A DNA stretch of 34,697 bases, taken from the NCBI GenBank assembly GCA_007123515.1, contig SKKY01000159.1, positions 1 through 34,697 of the forward strand, read 5' to 3'. The notes under the pieces were generated by a model. That model saw only the letters and a list, made by a program, of their open reading frames with translations. It did no database searches and was not told the origin of the DNA. A program made the position numbers and the translations under genes. Positions 32,192 through 34,697 of this stretch are shown here, in pieces. The stretch comes from Clostridia bacterium. Lineage in GTDB: Bacteria > Bacillota > Peptococcia > Peptococcales > SKKY01. Every line of letters starts with the position of its first letter. Within the stretch, counting starts at the first letter, position 1.

Positions 32192-32548
32192 TCAGCTAAA
32201 GTCTTGAGCGAACTCTTCAATAGATTGCAACAGTAGTGTGGAAAAATAGGTTAATACAGGTCCACCGCCCATACTAACGGCGACTAGTCCGGCTTCCTGG
32301 ATTTCCTCTTTACTTGCCCCAGCCCGAAAGGCTTCATAGACATGGATCACGACACAATATTTGCATTTGATATGCAAGCCGATCGCAACACTGATTAGCT
32401 CTTTTTCCTTTACACTTAAAGCACCGGCGCTGTTTAAAGCCTTGCTTTGCTCAATAATGGCTCTAGCCGTATCGCGATTATCTTTCATAAATCCTTTAAA
32501 GCCGTCTTTATACTCTTTTAAAATTTCTCTTGGATTTTCCTGCATCAT
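32192..32548 (-). CDS. Carboxymuconolactone decarboxylase/AhpD-like protein
   Basis: A 118-aa all-helical protein of the CMD/AhpD family. The redox motif 'IKCKYCVVIHVYEAFRAGAS' gives CxxC with a following His, as in AhpD-like peroxidase partners, and 'LSVKEKELISVAIGLHIKCKYC' is the family signature. The cytosolic protein may act in peroxide defence or disulfide exchange, but the substrate cannot be read from the sequence. The ATG at 32548 is chosen because GGAGGG lies 6 nt upstream (track start 32569). It is a monocistronic minus-strand gene next to the transposon relic. Confidence 0.88.
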   Translation of the reverse strand: MMQENPREILKEYKDGFKGFMKDNRDTARAIIEQSKALNSAGALSVKEKELISVAIGLHIKCKYCVVIHVYEAFRAGASKEEIQEAGLVAVSMGGGPVLTYFSTLLLQSIEEFAQDFS

Positions 32549-32710
32549 TATAAACCCTCCGTTAGTCATAGTATTCGATACACTCTGTTATATTACATAC
32601 CCGAATTATGATTTCGTTAAAAATTAAACACGTTTCCAAAAGTAGTAACATTTTGTCTGATGATTCTGGTATGATAGTATCAGAATTAATTTTATCCGAT
32701 TATGGATTAG

Positions 32711-32754
32711 CTCAATTAACATTTAGATGGAGTTCATACTCCACCTGAATTGAG
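32711..32754 (+). promoter_or_regulatory. Leader hairpin upstream of RNA methyltransferase gene
   Basis: A two-tier stem: CTCAATT pairs with AATTGAG, and inside it TGGAGT pairs with ACTCCA (loop TCAT). It lies about 28 nt before the ATG, with SD AGAGGGG after it. There is no T run, so it is not a simple terminator. It may be a structured leader or part of a promoter region. Confidence 0.45.
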
Positions 32755-32782
32755 TTTCACTTTATAACAGAGGGGAAAAATC

Positions 32783-33931
32783 ATGGAGAACTACAGAATT
32801 ATTGTTGCAACCGCTTTCGGCATGGAAGCGACTTGCAAAAGAGAAATGCTGGCACTTGGCTATGAAAAACTGCAGGTGGAAAACGGACGTATTGAGATAG
32901 ACGGTAGTTTTGCCGATATTGCGAAGCTAAGCATCTGGCTTAGAACAGCAGAAAGAATCAAAATTAAAATAGCAGAATTTAGAGCAGAAACCTTCACAGA
33001 ATTATTTGACGGAACAAGAACCGTCAATTGGTCGGACTTTGTCCCAAAAGGGGGAGCATTTCCGGTTGATGCAAAATCTGTAAAGTCAAAGCTTTTTAGT
33101 TTATCGGATTGTCAAAAAATAGTGAAAAAAGCGATGGCGGAAAGTCTAAAAGAAGTAAGGAATGAAGATTGGCTGGATGAATCCGGATCATTATATCGAT
33201 TTGAAGTCAGTATGCTTAATGACATAGCCACGATTACGCTTGATACTTCAGGTCCCGGGCTTCACAAGCGCGGGTACCGTAAATTAGTAGGTTCAGCACC
33301 AATAAAAGAAACCATGGCAGCAGCGATGATTGATTTAAGTTACTGGAATAAAGACAGGCTGTTGTTAGATCCGATGTGCGGATCTGGCACTTTTCCGATA
33401 GAAGCGGCTTTAATAGCCCGAAACATTGCACCGGGGCTTAACAGAACATTTACTGCAGAAACCTGGGGAAATTTTCCGGTCGATGTCTGGAAGAAAGAAC
33501 GAACTGAAGCAAAAAAACAGATCGATTTTGACACAGAATTACAACTATATGGTTACGATTATGACCCGGAAACGATAGAAATTGCAAAAATTAATGCGGA
33601 TGATGCCGGTGTATTGGAAGATATCGTATTCGAACAGAAGGATTTCCTCGCACTTGGGCCAAAGCTCCCCTGGGATTACGGAGTGATGATTACCAATCCC
33701 CCTTACGGAGAGAGGATCGATAAAAGAGATGAAGCCATCCAGATTTACAGAAAATTTGGAGAGTTAATGAGCGATAACCCCACATGGTCATATTACCTTC
33801 TTACATCCAATGAAGATTTTGAAGGAGCCGCAGGCAAAAAAAGTGATCGAAAAAGAAAAATGTTCAACGGAAATATCAGGGTTGATTACTATCAATATTA
33901 TGGTCCAAGACCACCGAGAAAAGAACAATAA
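32783..33931 (+). CDS. THUMP-domain RNA methyltransferase, RlmL/YpsC-like
   Basis: A 382-aa class I SAM-dependent methyltransferase. The N-terminal ferredoxin-like and THUMP domains ('RIIVATAFGMEATCKREMLALGYEKLQVENGRIEIDG', 'VDAKSVKSKLFSLSDCQKIVKKAMAESLK') are followed by the catalytic domain with 'HKRGYRKLVGSAPIKETMAAAMI', the SAM loop 'LLDPMCGSGTFPIEAALIARNIAPG' and the catalytic 'ITNPPYGERI'. This is the YpsC/RlmL(N-terminal) family that makes m2G in 23S rRNA (position 2445 in E. coli). It is shorter than E. coli RlmL because the RlmK half is absent, as is normal in Firmicutes. It ends at the palindromic repeat copy B, which followed by T7 can terminate it. Confidence 0.93.
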   Translation: MENYRIIVATAFGMEATCKREMLALGYEKLQVENGRIEIDGSFADIAKLSIWLRTAERIKIKIAEFRAETFTELFDGTRTVNWSDFVPKGGAFPVDAKSVKSKLFSLSDCQKIVKKAMAESLKEVRNEDWLDESGSLYRFEVSMLNDIATITLDTSGPGLHKRGYRKLVGSAPIKETMAAAMIDLSYWNKDRLLLDPMCGSGTFPIEAALIARNIAPGLNRTFTAETWGNFPVDVWKKERTEAKKQIDFDTELQLYGYDYDPETIEIAKINADDAGVLEDIVFEQKDFLALGPKLPWDYGVMITNPPYGERIDKRDEAIQIYRKFGELMSDNPTWSYYLLTSNEDFEGAAGKKSDRKRKMFNGNIRVDYYQYYGPRPPRKEQ

Positions 33932-33945
33932 ACAAAAAAAGCAAT

Positions 33946-34014
33946 CAAGAAGTGTCCCTAACTGGTATACCATCGGGGACGTTTCCCTCTGGTATACCAG
34001 AGGGAAACGTCCCC
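33946..34014 (-). repeat. 69-bp REP-like palindromic repeat, copy B (inverted relative to copy A)
   Basis: On the plus strand it reads CAAGAAGTGTCCCTAACTGGTATACCAT followed by the same perfect 40-bp palindrome as copy A (33975-34014). The palindrome is followed by GATTTTTTT, so it can serve as terminator for the methyltransferase gene. Only four differences from copy A were counted, all in the tail. Confidence 0.92.
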
Positions 34015-34032
34015 GATTTTTTTACTTTATCC

Positions 34033-34041
34033 TGTTATAAT
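34033..34041 (+). promoter_or_regulatory. Candidate extended -10 promoter for gltB
   Basis: TGTTATAAT (extended -10, TGnTATAAT) just after repeat copy B and about 135 nt before the gltB start. No good -35 box is visible. The rest of the 34042-34175 leader is AT-rich, with no riboswitch I can identify. Confidence 0.35.
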
Positions 34042-34175
34042 ACAAAATACATTACTGTTATACTGTATTACGATTGTATTTTTGTTGTCCAAATTTTTTT
34101 ACGGTGGTACACTTTTTATCCTAGGGTAAGTATTATCTCGGGTTTTACAAATACAACAAGGGGGGATTCGTTATC

Positions 34176-34697
34176 ATGAATAGCTATCCGCAAAAACAAG
34201 GTCTATATAGTCCCGAACTAGAGAAAGATAATTGTGGTGTTGGTTTTGTGGCTAACATTAAAGGAGAGAAGAGTCATCATGTGATTGTTGATGGCCTTCA
34301 GATATTAAAAAAACTTGTCCACAGAGGTGCCACAGGAGCGGATCCGGAAACTGGAGATGGAGCAGGTATTATGATCCAGATTCCTGATGCTTTTCTGCGC
34401 AAGGAGATGGAGAAGGAGGACGTTACTTTACCGGCTGAGGGTGATTATGCCGTAGGAATGATGTTTTTACCAAAAGAACCAAATGCCAGATATTATGCTG
34501 AGGGTGTACTTGAAAGAATTATAGAAGAAGAAGGCCAGGAGTTGTTGGGCTGGAGGATTGTCCCTGTTAATGAAAATTCCTGTGGATTTTCGGCTAGAGG
34601 CACTTGTCCAATTGTCAGTCAGGTTTTTATTGCCCGAAACGGAATGGATGAAGATGCGTTTAATCGTAAGCTCATTATAATCCGTAAACGAGCGGAA
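34176..34697 (+). CDS. gltB: Glutamate synthase large subunit, N-terminal fragment (3' cut by window)
   Basis: 174 codons are visible and the frame stays open to the window edge, so the ORF track missed it. It begins 'MNSYPQKQGLYSPELEKDNCGVGFVANIKG': the Cys about 20 is the N-terminal nucleophile of the class II glutaminase domain after removal of a short propeptide. Further family blocks are 'LVHRGATGADPETGDGAGIMIQIPDAFL' and 'GWRIVPVNENSCGFSARGTCP'. The full protein (about 1500 aa) makes glutamate from glutamine and 2-oxoglutarate. ATG follows a GGGGGG site about 10 nt upstream. Only the amidotransferase part can be judged here. Confidence 0.95.
   Translation, partial: MNSYPQKQGLYSPELEKDNCGVGFVANIKGEKSHHVIVDGLQILKKLVHRGATGADPETGDGAGIMIQIPDAFLRKEMEKEDVTLPAEGDYAVGMMFLPKEPNARYYAEGVLERIIEEEGQELLGWRIVPVNENSCGFSARGTCPIVSQVFIARNGMDEDAFNRKLIIIRKRAE

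Noticed and set aside
34100-34112. T-box-like GGTGGTAC upstream of gltB
   Set aside because: It lacks the full TGGGTGGTACCGCG context, a specifier stem and a terminator/antiterminator, and gltB is not a usual T-box target.
33952-34179. 75-aa ORF across repeat copy B and the gltB leader
   Set aside because: It arises from the palindromic repeat (GTFPSGIPEGNVP) and has no SD. The same peptide motif appears in the false ORF over copy A.

Overview
The window looks like chromosomal DNA of a low-GC, Gram-positive anaerobe of the class Clostridia. Reasons: a multimeric NAD-linked [FeFe] hydrogenase, a SCIFF ribosomal peptide with its radical SAM maturase (a marker pair of Clostridia), a Firmicutes-type rpsF-ssb-rpsR / DUF2232-rplI-dnaB-purA replication and translation cluster, strong AGGAGG ribosome-binding sites, and frequent GTG/TTG starts. 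The hydCDBA layout resembles that of acetogens such as Acetobacterium, but I cannot name the species from sequence alone.

Layout. (1) 1-4442: hydC (5' end cut by the window), hydD, hydB, hydA, encoding a probable electron-bifurcating hydrogenase that couples H2 to NAD(H) and ferredoxin. (2) 4514-6809: M23 endopeptidase, bactofilin and a CvpA-type membrane protein (cell wall and cell shape). (3) 6822-14678: a TIGR01212 radical SAM protein, a DUF951 protein, rpsF-ssb-rpsR, a terminator, then DUF2232-rplI-dnaB, a COG2509 flavoprotein and purA. (4) 14810-17417: an ATP-grasp ligase and a FemAB-type transferase (possible cell-wall cross-bridge pair), then a tRNA-Lys/Glu/Phe cluster with its own promoter and terminator. 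(5) 17476-20973: a BetT-type BCCT transporter (minus strand) and a divergent pyridine nucleotide-disulfide reductase-like flavoprotein. (6) 21040-24156: SCIFF peptide, terminator, palindromic repeat, SCIFF maturase, and a LysM-G5-M23 wall hydrolase. (7) 24232-28660: a signal-anchored FAD protein, trxB, an untracked 38-aa membrane peptide, a WalJ/YycJ-like metallo-hydrolase and an ArsN1-like acetyltransferase. (8) 28661-32190: an accessory island on the minus strand holding a decayed Tn554-type transposon (truncated tnpA, no tnpB, intact tnpC) and a lipoprotein gene in the passenger position, flanked by palindromes. (9) 32192-34697: an AhpD-like protein, an RlmL/YpsC-type RNA methyltransferase, and the first 174 codons of glutamate synthase (gltB), cut by the window end.

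The most noteworthy signals are: the SCIFF system with an extra cysteine and a 69-bp REP-like repeat wedged before the maturase; a second copy of that repeat about 12.7 kb away in inverted orientation and a diverged relative at 28687; the deletion-decayed Tn554-like element; two flavoproteins with unexpected features (no HPxxE dyad in one, a Sec-type signal anchor on the other); and a possible non-ATG start in the second M23 gene. I did not find a clearly new multi-gene defence or biosynthetic system. Most of the window is conserved housekeeping and energy metabolism.
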